64,000 nt of DNA from Dermanyssus gallinae (taxonomy: Eukaryota; Arthropoda; Arachnida; Mesostigmata; Dermanyssidae), in assembly GCA_003439945.1 (NCBI GenBank), contig QVRM01000459.1:62001-126000 (forward strand). Reading direction: 5' to 3'. Shown here one piece after another: positions 11,701 to 23,480 of the stretch. The notes under the pieces are model-generated. The model was not told the DNA's origin, did not search any database, and saw nothing but the letters and a program-made list of their open reading frames with translations. Each line of letters starts with the position of its first letter. The stretch's first letter is position 1. The position numbers and the translations under genes are program-made.

Positions 11701-11956
11701 ACGAATAGTTACTGCACGTACATGGTTCGGATATGGAGAACGACATAGACACCCTTGTGTGTTCGCGTATAGCCAACAAAGCCGATGAACTATCACCGAC
11801 GACCCAATCGTCATTTTAATGCCTAGTTAGACTAAAAAGCGTTGCAGTTGTATGCGTGTAGAAACGACATGTGTCGATCGGATACAAAACACCGAAATAA
11901 ATGATGATGCTAATTTTATATAAATATATTTATAACCTTAATAAATTTAATTTTCG

Positions 11957-12170
11957 TTACCGGTGGCACTGGGAAACGGCTCGGCAAAGCAGCTCAAAGC
12001 GGCAGGTTAAGCCACGTCGCATTCTTTCGTCAAGCATGAATCCGCGCAGAGGTGGATGCGCGTGAATTAAGAGGCAAAGCCTGAGAAAAGGAAACACATC
12101 CATTACGTCGAAAGAGACGCCAAATAGTTCGAATGTCAAATTAACTCTAATCGGACTCAATTCAACAAGA
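11957..12170 (-). repeat. dispersed repeat, copy 1 (pair with 15.64-15.80 kb)
   Basis: The stretch 11963-12080 is clearly related to 15640-15755: both contain GGCAGGTTAAGCCACGT and similar flanks with scattered differences. On minus, both copies can be read as related peptides (AHPPLRGFMLDERMRRGLTC here; AHPSIHDSILGEGIERGLTC there), so the repeat may be a transposon coding segment. The family was not recognised. This copy has a 67-codon open frame. Confidence 0.6.
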
Positions 12171-13929
12171 TAGTGGCAACGCCTAAGTACTATCTAAGTA
12201 ATTGAGTACGATGGTAACAAAACAAATAACAGAAAAAGGTAGAAGATGAGTTTACTCCGCGCAGTTATAGAATATCTGCGAGTCCAAGTTGAACAATAAC
12301 CTAGAAACTAAACTGCTGGTATGCGCTAATGAATGATCATAACCACACGCAAGCTGTAGGACGAGCATGCAATTACTTGGAGCAAGCAACGGAACTCCTA
12401 CATAAGGTAAACATCTCCAGCTAGGAACAAGTTTGCTCAGCAAACCTACAAACCTCATGTGCGGGACTCTTTGGAACACCACAACTAAACATCCAGAGAG
12501 TAATCATTCAATAGTTTTTATAACTATTTTTATTTGAGTTGTTTAGTACTAAAAACAGATTTGCGTGGGACTTTAAGTTGCAATAACCTGCTTAGGTATA
12601 CCAGATATCAGAAAAGGATCATTGCCATTTTTTCCAGGTTTCCATCGGTGGCTGAACACGTTGAGAACATTCACTCAGCAAAAGACAAACTCTAGTTGCC
12701 TCGATGTCCTCCCACATATTTGCACAGGCGTAGAACACGTGCTAGGCGGAATAGTTCAAACTAAAACTAGATTTGTCTGGTTCCGAATGAACTAACAAAA
12801 CCGATGACAACGGTCCCACCACGTTTGCGCTATACCCCACTATTTCCCTGCTGCAGCATTGGACCGCAGTTACGAGGACGGAGACTGTGAATTCATACTC
12901 ATATGCCAACAAAACCCAAACAAGTTACGTATGAAAACTGACATGGGTTACAGAGATGATCGACGTTGAATCTTCTCAACAAACAACAAACAGTCTCAGA
13001 CAAACAAAGATTGAGCTGCGTTCCTTACAGAGAGACTACGTATCGAGTACCGCCAGGCTTTTACGTAGTTAGACTTCCGTTCAAAGAAAACAAACATTAG
13101 AGTCTTAGGAGAAAACAAAGCCGCCACGTTGCTCCAGCTGAAAAGGCTTCTTAGTTCAGCAAAGAAAACAAACAATTCTGAAGTCAATCGATGACGAAAT
13201 AAGGCAATACGATAACATTCGATTCGCCGAGGAGGCACCAACTAGACGCAAAAATTAGCTAGCACATAATTTGTCGATTTAAGTGGCAAAAAAATCACAC
13301 AATATCACTTTCTACGGTGTGTTTTATTAACGTGATCCACACAGCATTGTTTATATTCTATTGGCTATTAGGGATAAAGGATAATCCCAAGGCTTCGACC
13401 AAGATACTCTAGAGTAATAGATTATACTTCCGACATGTCAGCAGTCCCTATTTGCACTGCAGGGACAATTAGCCATTTCACATGGATGCCATTGTTTCAG
13501 AAGCCAACTCGTTAGAAAAATGTCGGCGTCGAATTAAGTTGCTAACTAAGATCTATAAAGTAGGATGCTTCCCACAAACAGTGGAACCTTAGTCAACGAG
13601 CGTTGGCCAGTTTATAGAACATATGTGCTATTTAGAATTAAATACTTACATGTTCATTTTAATCGTCGATTGACCTCGATATATATAATATAATAGCCCG
13701 CCTGACCTAGTTTACAAAAATAACATATTGAGTTGAACTAAGCTTGTCCGCACTATGGCTTACGCCTGTCATTTCACAGTTAAATGCCGTAGAAAGTCTA
13801 ACGGAAATAGCAGTTCAATACACATAGACGCAAAATGAATTTGCGCTGCATTTACAACAGCTGTAACTAGACACATCCGGCGTCCACATTTCAACACGGG
13901 GCGCCTTTTAACCTGTGAAAATACCTCGA
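12171..13929. other. unassigned AT-rich sequence
   Basis: Open frames up to 81 codons (13241-12996, minus) without recognisable motifs. No repeat structure was seen. Confidence 0.5.
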
Positions 13930-14140
13930 CAGCAAGCTGTATATATTAGTAAAGATTTCGGGCTGACTCTCAGCTTAGCTTTAACGTCCACGGAACTGTT
14001 TTTCATATTGCTTCATAAACGGACCACCCCCATAAATACAAATGTACAACGGTGGGGCTCGAACCCGCGCACCTATCTAGTGTCTCCTCCGGTTGCGAGG
14101 CGCAAACTTAGTCCACCACACCACCGGGCTCGACTGTATA
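13930..14140 (-). mobile_element. tRNA-derived SINE-like repeat
   Basis: On minus, 14133 to 14045 resembles a tRNA: GCCCGGTGGTGTGGTGGACT at the start, an anticodon-arm-like CGCCTCGCAACCGGAGG, and GGGTTCGAGCCCC at 14066-14054. The last fits the internal RNA polymerase III B box and T loop. The A box is degenerate. An unrelated body follows toward 13930. Extra bases before the B box rule out a working tRNA, so a tRNA-headed SINE is the better reading. Its body length and 3' tail are unknown. Confidence 0.5.
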
Positions 14141-14519
14141 TGTTAGTACGCATCGTTTGCCGACGACGACGGCCTAATAAAAAAACGACTTAGATCAGAC
14201 TTAGAGAAAGCCGAGGAGGCGACGCGCGACGCTGCTACAGGATAAGACGGACGTGTGCGTCTCCTTATTCCATAGTTTCACGCTACATTAAGCGCACATA
14301 GGCAGCGCATTCATCCTACATCATCTACGCGCGAAATATTTTTTTGTACCCAATGCCCGAGGAGCAGTTAGAGAAGTAATTGCTACATGAAGAGTCTGCA
14401 TGAACTGAACTACATGCAAAGTCTGCATGAAACCGACCGCTAAATTCGTGCCACCTCGGCCGGCATTCACTGATTTGGTCTTTTATTTTCTGACGACGTT
14501 AAGTGTAGCCGGTAAATAG
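14141..14519. other. unassigned sequence
   Basis: Nothing recognised except an imperfect direct repeat near 14380-14432 in which AGTCTGCATGAA occurs twice. Confidence 0.5.
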
Positions 14520-14710
14520 ACCATGCGAAAAGTAGTCAGTACAAGCATTGTTCCATATAGGGAGTTGGCAACTCTGCTCATGGATATCGAGGCAATGATT
14601 AACCGCAGGCCCCTGACGGCTGTAACAGCCACCACCGGTAAGCGCATCATGCCACGCGGACCTATTGTTCACATACTATATAAGCTAAACAAACTCTACC
14701 GGAGATTTCC
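14520..14710 (+). pseudogene. Bel/Pao LTR-retrotransposon pol fragment
   Basis: The frame starting at 14523 gives MRKVVSTSIVPYRELATLLM, then DIEAMINRRPLTAV. This matches the end of Bel/Pao integrase regions, typically L-(x)n-L-(T/S)-x-x-E-L-x-T-x-L-x-x-I-E-A-x-[IL]-N-x-R-P-L-T. Integrase inserts the DNA copy of the element into the genome. Only about 35 codons match; the catalytic D-D-E part, protease, RT and LTRs were not seen. The fragment is followed about 140 bp later by an unrelated LINE tail, so the junction is a recombination or nested-insertion scar. Confidence 0.55.
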
Positions 14711-14845
14711 GAAGTTCCTAAGACACGAAGACGCTTTAGTAGACTGGTTTACTAAATGTTCGTTACATACCCGTCTTTGAACGGAAATCGTACGAGTTGT
14801 AGCAATGCACCTCCGTGAAATTAATTAAGCTTTTTTTTATGTTCC

Positions 14846-15560
14846 TTGCGCATGGTTGGTCTTACATTTCAAAATACATTATGTACGTCGCAATCTGGTC
14901 TGCGTTTAGGGAAATCAGTCTGCTTTGCACATCATTATTATGCTGGACGTGGCACACCGGTACCTTCTATGGGCGAGCATGTTTTTGCTTGCAGGAGGAA
15001 CGTCGGTAAGGTCTCAAGGTATTCGGCTCTTAGCGACGTAATACACTGGGAAATGCAGTCAGCCCACTTCCCTAAAGTCAAAGAGTCGGACAATTAAACA
15101 ACCAACTGCGACCGGATGGCCGGACTCTATAGAGTTGCATGAAGTGAAGACCACTGCCTCAGATACGAAGTCACCGTGCCTTCAGCGTTCGCCGCATCGT
15201 ATGCTCGTCATATCAGCCGGGAGATTTGAGCAGTCGTTCACCTTGCAGGACACCGCAAACTGGCTCAATATCGCGAACTAGAGCAACATTTCATTGTTTA
15301 ACCGGTCGCCTTTGAGACATTGAGGGCACAATGGGAATAATCACTAAAAAATTTCTGGCGGAGCTAGGAACCAGAGCTGCGGTGGCAACCGGTGATACGA
15401 GGGCATGGCACTTTCTGCGACAGAGGATGTGGGTTGAAATTCAACGCGTGAAAACGCTATGTCGATCACTGGTTTGTAGGTCACGCGCAAGAAACTCGCA
15501 TTTCTGCCGCAGCCAAGTGAAGTCGGCTTTGGAAATCCATGTGTAACCAAAGAGAATTAA
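14846..15560 (+). pseudogene. RPDG-type LINE, C-terminal third
   Basis: Long decayed copy of the C-terminal region of the LINE also present at 47.3-49.1 kb. In order, over three frames: GLTFQNTLCTSQSGLRLGKS (14846 on), then GTPVPSMGEHVFACRRNVGK, SALSDVIHWEMQSAHFPKVK, RPDGRTL near 15110-15130, EVTVPSAFAASYARHISRE, RKLAQYRELEQHFIV and PVAFETL. It ends FLAELGTRAAVATGDTRAW and FLRQRMWVEIQR. The set D-G-x-R-P-D-G then x-V-T-x-P, E-T-L and R-Q-R is the family signature. The RPD...D spacing suggests a PD-(D/E)XK-like nuclease (inference). Frameshifts near 15100 and 15330 and several stops show it is dead. Confidence 0.65.
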
Positions 15561-15595
15561 ATTTGTATTTCAGATATTAAAAAAATATGCACGTC

Positions 15596-15613
15596 TATTA
15601 TTATTATTATTAT
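15596..15613. repeat. (TTA)n microsatellite
   Basis: Six TTA units, next to the 3' end of the LINE fragment. Confidence 0.9.
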
Positions 15614-15634
15614 CCAAAGGATTGTATTACGACC

Positions 15635-15800
15635 AGTGGCGCTGGGGAAGGACTAAGCAAAACAGCTCAAAGATAGAGGCAGGTTAAGCCACGTTCTATT
15701 CCTTCGCCAAGGATTGAGTCGTGAATAGACGGATGCGCGCGCATCGAGAAGAGACGGAAATCGGCGTCCAGAATATTTGAATTTGCTGCCGGACTGTCGT
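15635..15800 (-). repeat. dispersed repeat, copy 2 (pair with 11.96-12.17 kb)
   Basis: Shares AGGTTAAGCCACGT and surrounding sequence with the copy at 11.96 kb, in the same orientation. It begins just after a TTA microsatellite and a LINE tail. The minus frame reads DADFRLFSMRAHPSIHDSIL, then GEGIERGLTCLYL, then a stop. Confidence 0.6.
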
Positions 15801-17530
15801 CCGGGCCTCCCCACAACTACCCGCCTACTTTGTCGTCACAGTCAACGAGTGTTTTCGTTTTTATTTGACAGTTAGGAAGCGGCAAGCTTGCGGTAGTTGC
15901 GTGTCCAGCTCATCTAATCTTCATGGGATGTGTAGCCCGTCGATCATACTATTTGCTTCTTGTAGCAGCGAGTTGTGCACCTAATGGGCGTAATAAACAT
16001 TGTTGTTAACAATGTCTTAGCCGTTCACTATCGCTGTCGTTTACCGAGCTTATTGCCTAGAACCAGAGTTGAGTAGGCGAAGGAGACCAGGAAACCGTTA
16101 GCAAAAAATTTACCGTTTATATTTTAGAAAGATTTAGTAAGACCGTAACGTGTCACACCTATGTGTGGGTTTATCTTGTGGCCGATCCGGCCTTGTCGGA
16201 AACAATCACGAAAGCCGTTTTGAAAATACTTTTATAAACGTAGTTCTACTAAGTGAAGTTTTCGATTTTATCGGAACTAATTTTAACGGAGTAGAGGAAC
16301 ACAGGGCTAATGCTGTGTTACTTTATTTCAATCTATTTATCCAGCATGTAGACACAAATATACAACTAAATGCTTGTTATTGGAGAATGCCTTCTGTAGG
16401 GTCTGCATAGACCTGCTGTACTAAAGGTTAACTCCGAGGTTAAACCTCACCTGGTATCTAATAACTCTAATGTGCTAAGGAAAGTAGAATATAACTAGCT
16501 ATAAAATAAATAAATGCCGAACGCAATGAATTGACAGCGTGTCATATTCAACGCCAATTAGATTGGATTTAAGGAGTGCAGCTCTATCAACAGGCATAAG
16601 TCAGTCGCAAAATGCATGTATCTTGGCTGCTTTTGCGTAAACAATGTGTAACGAGTAGAATCGCATTGCAGTAAAACATTTGGGTTTAACTCTATTGAGT
16701 GACTGCACATGTCATGCTCGCATATACCATAATTAAAAAAGGCCGTAATGTTCAGAGCAGAGATCGCGAATCTACTTTCGCTTCTTGAGTTTGTGCTCGA
16801 ATGGTTCACTTCTAAACTAGTTACAATTGTTTTTGTAAGAGAAAACTGTAGTTTAGCGTGCATCTTAAACGCCCGCTGGGGTCGCATATATCATACCTCC
16901 ATCGTCACATCATCATCGTCTCATCCCGGGGACGGTTGCGGTTACCTTTATTGAAAACTTACAACGTTACAACGTCAGTCACTATTACTGCCCACGCCAA
17001 GTCTACCGGCACCGAGAAACACACAGTGGCACCTGAGTGAGACAATCCAGGAGAACTCTGTCATTGTAACACACAATCCTAACTAAAAGCTAAAACAAAT
17101 TCACTGAAGAAAACGCCGTGAACTCTCATGTGACGCTGCATTATATGGCAGGCGGTGAAACTCGAATGTTTGTCGACAGGCACCCCGCTGTACCGAGCAC
17201 CCTCTGTAGTCGAGAATGATGCGCGCTACTTCATAGTTTAGTGACAACTCTGTTGCTATTTGGCTGAGGTGGCCGTGCTACTGCCGTCTTACAAGCGAAA
17301 CAGCGGTTAAATAAGCGTAAAGTAAAGATTTAATGAGAGATTGAATCCTAGGAGTGGAGGGGGGTTTCGACCATTCACAAGACATCCCGGTCGGCACCAT
17401 CCCGACGTTGGCTCTGTTCGGCCGGTAATGAAGTCATTATCGGAGATGCGGGATGACGGCTATTGTCGCCGTGCTGTCGGCGCAATGATGCCACTCATAC
17501 ACAGTGCGCATCGAATGTCGGCCATGAAAT

Positions 17531-17572
17531 CGAGGATTGGTCATTCGCCAGGATTCCGCTCACCAATCCTCG
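17531..17572. repeat. perfect inverted repeat, 11-bp arms
   Basis: CGAGGATTGGT at 17531-17541 is the exact reverse complement of ACCAATCCTCG at 17562-17572, with a 20-nt loop. Function unknown. Confidence 0.8.
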
Positions 17573-17635
17573 AGGGAGACTTTAGGTGGGAGGAGTCTAA
17601 ATTGTGACGTACAAATGTTGTTACTACAAGTCAGA

Positions 17636-17652
17636 TAGAGAGAGAGAGAGAA
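17636..17652. repeat. (GA)n microsatellite
   Basis: Short AG run followed by AACAGAGAG. Confidence 0.85.
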
Positions 17653-19159
17653 ACAGAGAGCTGTCAAACAGATGATACAGAGCGATGAAATGGCATGTAG
17701 GCGAAAACTATAATTTGTTCATATAGGCATCTATGGCGCGAACATTATTTACACAAACAATATTAAGCACATCACTATGTGTCAATTACCAGTGTTCAAG
17801 TGTAATTATGCTGTAATACTAGAAGGTATTCTATACAAATGTCATATGAATGAAGAGCTCTTGGTTCTAGCAGTTCCTAGAACACATCTGCCACAATGCC
17901 TAATAATGTAAGCCGTGTCGTCTGTCAACATCGCCACCTCAAATAATCCTTGCGCGATCTCTAAACAATTCCCTCAGATAGAAGTCGTTCATGCGATCAC
18001 ACTTGCATGTCGCTTGACGTCGACGGGAGTGCGTGCTTTCACAATGACTTCCAGTGATAATGTCAAAAAACGTACCGTGTGCCTCAAAACGAATGGACTT
18101 TAGTGGACAAGTCGCTCCCAACAATGGGGAAAAACAATGCTACTGACGACACAATACCGTCAAATACCGTCAAACTACATGATGTAGACCGCATCTGTGA
18201 ACTGTTAGCATATGCTCCAATCATAGCACTTAACCTGCTTTAGCAGATAGTATCTATACAAAACAGCCAGCAGCGGAGAGTAAGCCATACTATGTTGAGG
18301 CATACAGTGCTCTAGGGATAACTCACACTAATCATCGAATGCCCCTGTATTTTACCTTTCTATTTAATTCCCTGAACGGGCACGCCATATAGGGTTGAAT
18401 TACAGGATTTAGTACTTGGCTGCAATTTCAGTAGTATAGTCACTGCGTACGGGTACTCGGTGCCAGTTACATACAGAGGAGTCACAATTCAGTATCGCCG
18501 CTGCCTTAAAGCAGGGAATGTGAATGTGGATTTGACCATAAGGCACGACATCTAGATGCACAACTTTGGTCGTAAGGACGAAGTGTGCTCAGCACCTCGT
18601 CTGAAGTGCTGCACTCCGAAATTCAATTCAAAGAAATTGCGCGGCGCATAATTTGTTTTTTGCCGTAGTTTCTAATCGAACTACAGTGGTAGCCCAAACC
18701 ATAAAAACCCACAATACACAGCAGAGAAGAACGATTCCTAATACATACCTCTCTCACCCAACGTAGAACAACAACAACAAATATTTGGCAGTTAGAAAGT
18801 GATAATAACAGCGATACCGTAAATCCGATCAAAACCAAAACAAAGTGTGGCATTGAAAACAGTTAAACTGCTTGCGTACCATGTGTAGTTGCGGACAAGA
18901 GGCACGTCAACAATTATAGAAAAATTACCGCTAATTGCAACTCAGCTACCATTGTCACGCGTAAATATGCGTGATAGATTTTCTTCACTGCTTAGCGACT
19001 ACGAAACTGTTACGGAGTAATGATATATGCACATCTGAATTTAGACTTCGTTTTAACTAGTCACAACAGAGTAATTTTCTTAAACATCCGACCATTACCG
19101 GTTCGGCAGAATGCGACCCAAGAAACAGATGCGATCTCTGACCTACCCGCGCAGCCTTG

Positions 19160-20030
19160 CCCCCCAAGCTTACCCACTCACGAGAGCGGGCGTGTTCCCC
19201 ACGCGATCGGGAACTATTTTCGTACTACTTGTGCAGAACGGAGGGACTCCTGAATTCTCTTAGCGACCGTCGTTGTCCCGATTGGGAGGCGACGCTTGCT
19301 CCGAACACAAGTGTTCCCTGCCACCGTCCAGTCTATTCTTTGGCCCGTAGAATTATTTCGAAGACTGCTGTGAATACATTCCACCTGTTGGTCTTCGTGA
19401 TGAGGAGTGCAATTGAAGCCTCCAGCGTTCCTTCTACGGTCATCAGCAGACTGCTTCTAGCCTCTGGCCAGACTCCACAGTGCAGTGCTATATGCTCTGC
19501 TGTGTTCTCGGCTGCGTTGCAGTAGACGAAGGGCTGACCTATAGCATTCTCGACCCATGTGTAAGTAACTATGAAAAATGCCATTATCCAGCGAAGTGTT
19601 CCGTTGTTAGTCGAGCTCATAGTCGGCCCTTCTACCAGGCCTCCAAACACCACTTTCAACTCAGCCGCTGACACGAGTAGTCGGCATTGATTATATCGAA
19701 GTTCGAAGGTGTTTGGCATAATATTGGCGATTTCGCTGGCTGTTCCGAAAACCTTTCACATGGCTGCCTGAACTTGACTCTTAGCTAATGGTTTTGATGC
19801 ACACTTAGGTGCCTGGCTATGCTAACGAGCTTAATACGCGAACCGACTAGCAATAGTGTGGCCCAACACACTGTGGCCTCACAGCCGAAGCGGATAATGG
19901 TTTTACTGTTATTTTTAGGCCAGTGTAAGCTCTGCGCCTCTTATCGAGGCTTTTATTGCTGCCAGGACGTCTTTGCGAGCGCAGTTATATCCGCCCTGAT
20001 TTGTTTGCCTTGACCGTCACCGCTAAATTA
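19160..20030 (-). pseudogene. R1-like LINE, RT thumb and C-terminus
   Basis: The minus frame from 19719 to 19333 (128 codons) reads MPNTFELRYNQCRLLVSAAE, then further on PFVYCNAAENTAEHIALHCG and VWPEARSSLL. MPN-x-x-x-x-R-x-x-x-RRLLVSxxE is the R1-clade block just after the palm, and C..AENTAEH...C..WPEAR is its zinc-knuckle-like tail. The 20 or so codons directly upstream resemble the preceding R1 segment only weakly and in a shifted frame. The internal stretch normally between the two blocks is shortened, so there is an internal deletion. Catalytic boxes are missing. Possible ORF1 of the same element lies at 21.6-22.2 kb. Confidence 0.6.
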
Positions 20031-21630
20031 TCAGCCGTACGTTATCAGATCGATGCCAGGTGGCAGATCTTTTAGGCGAAGTTCGTGCTCGTGTGCTTGA
20101 TTCTACAACAATGATCCTCTCAGTAAACTGCGCCAGTCGTTATGTTGTCAAATATGTACGCGCCGCTCTGTATCTATCTCTTATTAAAGTTGTCCGATAC
20201 GACATTAAATATATATACGACATGATACGACATAGATACGACATGAAATAAAACACCCGTCCGCTGTAACATTTCCAATATTTCCTTCCAAAGCCGTCTG
20301 TTAAGGGTATTCTTATATTCTAAAAGCACGCTAAATTTCCGTTACCAAAAAAACTCGCTAGAGCTTCGGCCTTTGAAGTATTAATTTACCCTTTATAATA
20401 CTAGGATGGTAACAAAACTCCCGCGCTTTTCTACTTAGTCGCGCAGGTCTAAAATGCGCCCATATCATCGACTTGATCCCTCTCCCTAAGGTACCTAAAC
20501 AATAGATAGATCCGTAGGCTTCGTTATTCTTTAGTATTGCCACCAGATCGGTTGTTTTTCATGCGTTTGAAAAAATTTCGTATTCGTTTTGTAGCCAACG
20601 TTTTTTTCTGCCATTGCAACGTCAAAATTTGTTTCGGCTTTCTATTTATTTGTCCTGTAGCCTTATCAGTCAATGAACGTGTATTCAGGAACCAGTGTAT
20701 TGTAATTTATTTGTCTATGCTAAGGGGGTGTTCACCCCACGTTCCAGTCTCACTCCACATTTCGTGCGAGAAGCAAGGTGTTGTAAGCATCGGCTTTTGC
20801 TAATAGCTTACTATGGTATATTGTCAGCTCTTGCTATTTTATATACAGTTATTCTTGTCTCCCCTCTTATTTCGAGTTACTTTTCACCCTGGTAAACCTT
20901 CAATGTTTAATGCAATTACGTCTTGTTTTAGTGATCTCACTATTCTACTATTACTTGAATTGTACTGGGCGATACACCTTTGGATGTACGCTAAAACGCT
21001 TTGCTTCTTTGCAAGCTTTTGCCAAGATGTTCTCTAGCTTGTGAGCGTATTCCGGAGCTTCTTCTTTTTTAAAATAAGGCCCCAGTTGTTCTAACAACTC
21101 TTACCCCTTTGTGTATTCCATTAGACATTTGTGCAAAGCAGCACCACCTTAACGCTAAACTTGATACAAAGGTGGTCACTGATTGTTTGATAAACCAGTA
21201 CCCTATATTGGACACCTGTTTGTGCATGAGAGGTTTCGACGATTGGCAGAACTACGAAAGACGCGTGTGGTAAGCAATTAATTGATAGTTATTTATCCAT
21301 TTTGACTGTCAACAGGTTATACTGTTGCCATCAATTTATGAAGCAACCGGTGTATCCCAGTTGGTCATCGAGGATGCCCATACCTAAAAAGCGGCGCAGT
21401 TTTAATGTCACGTCGAAAACCACCAGAACCGTTCGGTTATTCTCGTCAAGCATTTTAACGAGTTCTTCGCCAAAGCTATTGCAAGTTGAGTAGTCTTCGC
21501 TATTTTACTCCTCAGTTTTCTCAGCGCAAAGCGGGATGCAGCCAAATTGGCAACATGGCCTCCCTTACTGCAGTGGTATTATGCAAGGATACTTTACATT
21601 CCTTTCCTACATGCTAAGTATACCACACAT
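20031..21630. other. unassigned, possibly interior of a degraded minus-strand R1-like element
   Basis: No clear RT or endonuclease motif. One minus frame near 21400 gives RTVLVVFDVTLKLRRFLGMG, vaguely like an RT motif-A stretch but without a convincing context. AT-rich throughout. Confidence 0.35.
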
Positions 21631-21639
21631 ATGGCATTG

Positions 21640-22197
21640 TTGCGCAATGACCATGTAAAAAATAGTGCTGGGCGGCGTGGCTAACCCTTGTGCGCTTAAG
21701 GCAGCAGAAACCACGTTTGATATGGGGTAGAGTGCCTACTCGATAATTGTCGTCCCTTCAGAGACCATCTATTTGGCCGTGCGCGCCGTAAGGCGAATAA
21801 TAGCAGACCAGCTGCCAGTAACCCCTTTTGCAGCTGTTTGACATTAAAGGAACCGGGAGCTATGAGAATTTCATAGAGAGTGCAGTCTCAACATCCCTAG
21901 CCGTCGCGTCTCGCATAAGGTTTCTTTCCTGCCTTGCGGGATTTAGAGACGCCTTTAAAATTCCCTCCCGCGATAGTGTCTAAGCAGATGACGGCATTCC
22001 ATCTGCGGCTTCTTCTGCCTACTAAGTCGCATATCACCGTTGTTTAGGCAATACATGCGACTGACCTTGGCATTATGCCCTGCTGGATCTACAGTATCCT
22101 GCAGTTTTTCGACGGTTATTTTATCTTCAGGTTTTTCCATTACGCTATCCTCATTCGTCGTAACAGAAAGCGTGTAGCCGAACACTAGCCCCGACAA
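21640..22197 (-). pseudogene. possible LINE ORF1 (gag-like) remnant
   Basis: The minus open frame from 22197 to 21955 (80 codons) ends with ITVEKLQDTVDPAGHNAKVS and RMYCLNNGDMRL, similar in layout to the R1-type ORF1 block (LxxxVDPxxxNxxVxRxxxxxxGxxxL). After its stop, other frames give FCCLKRTRVSH and CHMCGILSM, which could be broken zinc knuckles of the CX2CX4HX4C kind. ORF1 proteins bind element RNA. Its position upstream of the R1-like tail at 19.2-20.0 kb, on the same strand, is consistent with one element, but nothing joins them. Weak call. Confidence 0.35.
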
Positions 22198-22964
22198 GCA
22201 GGTCGCTTAGGGCATTCGCAGCTGTTAGGCTATGTTACGACCATCTTAGCCAAGCGGTTGGACTCAGTGAACAAAGCCTCCTTTTTGCAAGGTGCTATTA
22301 AAAGTTTTAAGAAACGTAATGGTTTTCATTGCAGCACCTCGCATTCCCTAAATCATAAAACAATGGAATGATTTCTTTCGTATCTTGATAGAAGGTGCTT
22401 TCAAGTTTGAATTAAGGAAAGTATGTCAGAGGCGAGGGCCATAAAAGCAGCCGTTTCCCAAGGCTTGGCCATATTCCGTTTGTATGAAACAATAATGTTA
22501 TCCTTTCGGTCGTTAATAATTTGTCTCGTTCGAAGACAGAAGTAGAGCTGCCGATTCTGCCGATATGTAAGTTTTAGATCAAATTAAAAACAAACTCAGT
22601 TAGCGAAGAAATCAATAGTATTAAAGAGTTAGCGAAGAAATCAATAGTATTAATGAGTCCCTGCATAAAATATCGGCAGCTCTCGTATTGCTTGGCCGAA
22701 ACCGTAATGTATACGAAACAAAAGTATGTTTTTGCTTATTTTAAATAAACATCAGTTGACTGAAGTTAAATGATATTACCCTAAGGTCAAATCGTTCATA
22801 GTATCTATTTGCAGTGGGAATTTTCACGATTGCTTTTGGCAGATCGAATTGCGGTAAATAATTGAATTGTTCAGGAATCGTTCTCCAGGAAAACATGAGG
22901 TGGCATCCCCTATCTGGATTACATTGCACCAAAGTGCTATGCTGTAATATCTACGCTGTGTAAA
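22198..22964. other. unassigned sequence with a 29-bp tandem duplication
   Basis: Nothing coding was recognised. A 29-bp unit starting AGTTAGCGAAGAAATC is present twice in tandem at 22598-22626 and 22627-22655, with a single mismatch. Confidence 0.6.
22598..22655. repeat. 29-bp tandem duplication
   Basis: Two head-to-tail copies differing at one position, so the duplication looks recent. Confidence 0.9.
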
Positions 22965-23480
22965 ATGAAATTAATTGGGGTACCCACAGAGGGCTTACTT
23001 CTGGTGTACAAGGCCGTGTTTTTACCAGTTCGATGCTATGGAATCCTTCTCTGGGGAGGTGGCTACGACGGAATTCTCCGAAGAGCACAAGTGATACAAA
23101 ATGATGCAATTAGAGCCATTTTTGCTAGAAGGCAAAGGGATTCGGTCCGTGACTTGCTCATTCGTTTTAACCTACTCACGGTAGAAAGCATTTACTCCCT
23201 GCGGGTTTCAATGTTAGCGTACAAAATTTCGCGTGGTATTGTGCCTATGGAGATTGCATTTGCACTAGTTCCTACCATGAGTCGAACATCAGGTAGGCGC
23301 GCAACAACTTTTGCAGTGCCCTCTGTATCCTTGAAGTCTAGTCAACACGCACTATCGTACCGCCTTCCTGAAACCTGGACCCGCATTCCTAAACGCATAA
23401 GATGCCTCACCACGAAACACCTCTGCTCTCGCGAGTTAAAGCAGTGGCTGTTAATTTCACAGTCGGAACCAGGCGTGTGA
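22965..23480 (+). pseudogene. CR1/Jockey-like LINE, RT thumb and C-terminus
   Basis: A 171-codon open frame without RT catalytic boxes. Residues 11-40 read LLVYKAVFLPVRCYGILLWG, then LRRAQVIQNDAIRAIFARRQ; later LLTVESIYSLRVSMLAYKIS, and at the end LPETWTRIPKRIRCL. This is the conserved layout after the RT palm in Jockey/CR1-group LINEs (Y-K-x-x-x-x-P-x-x-x-Y...W, then QN-x-x-x-R...L...Y, then LP-x-x-W-x-x-IP). There is no internal stop, so the copy is younger than most here. It is followed by a polyadenylation signal and A run, so it is the 3' end of a 5'-truncated insertion. Confidence 0.7.

Larger units (their letters stand above)
15801..19159. other. long unassigned stretch
   Basis: No recognisable gene or transposon. 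It contains open frames of 86 codons (16150-16410 plus), 109 codons (16887-16558 minus) and 88 codons (17341-17607 plus), none matching a known family. It also holds a GA microsatellite, an 11-bp perfect inverted repeat at 17531-17572 and a short ACCGTCAAAT doublet near 18160. Confidence 0.5.

Noticed and set aside
17341..17607. 88-codon plus frame rich in Arg and Pro
   Set aside because: No recognisable domain, no conserved start and no splice context.
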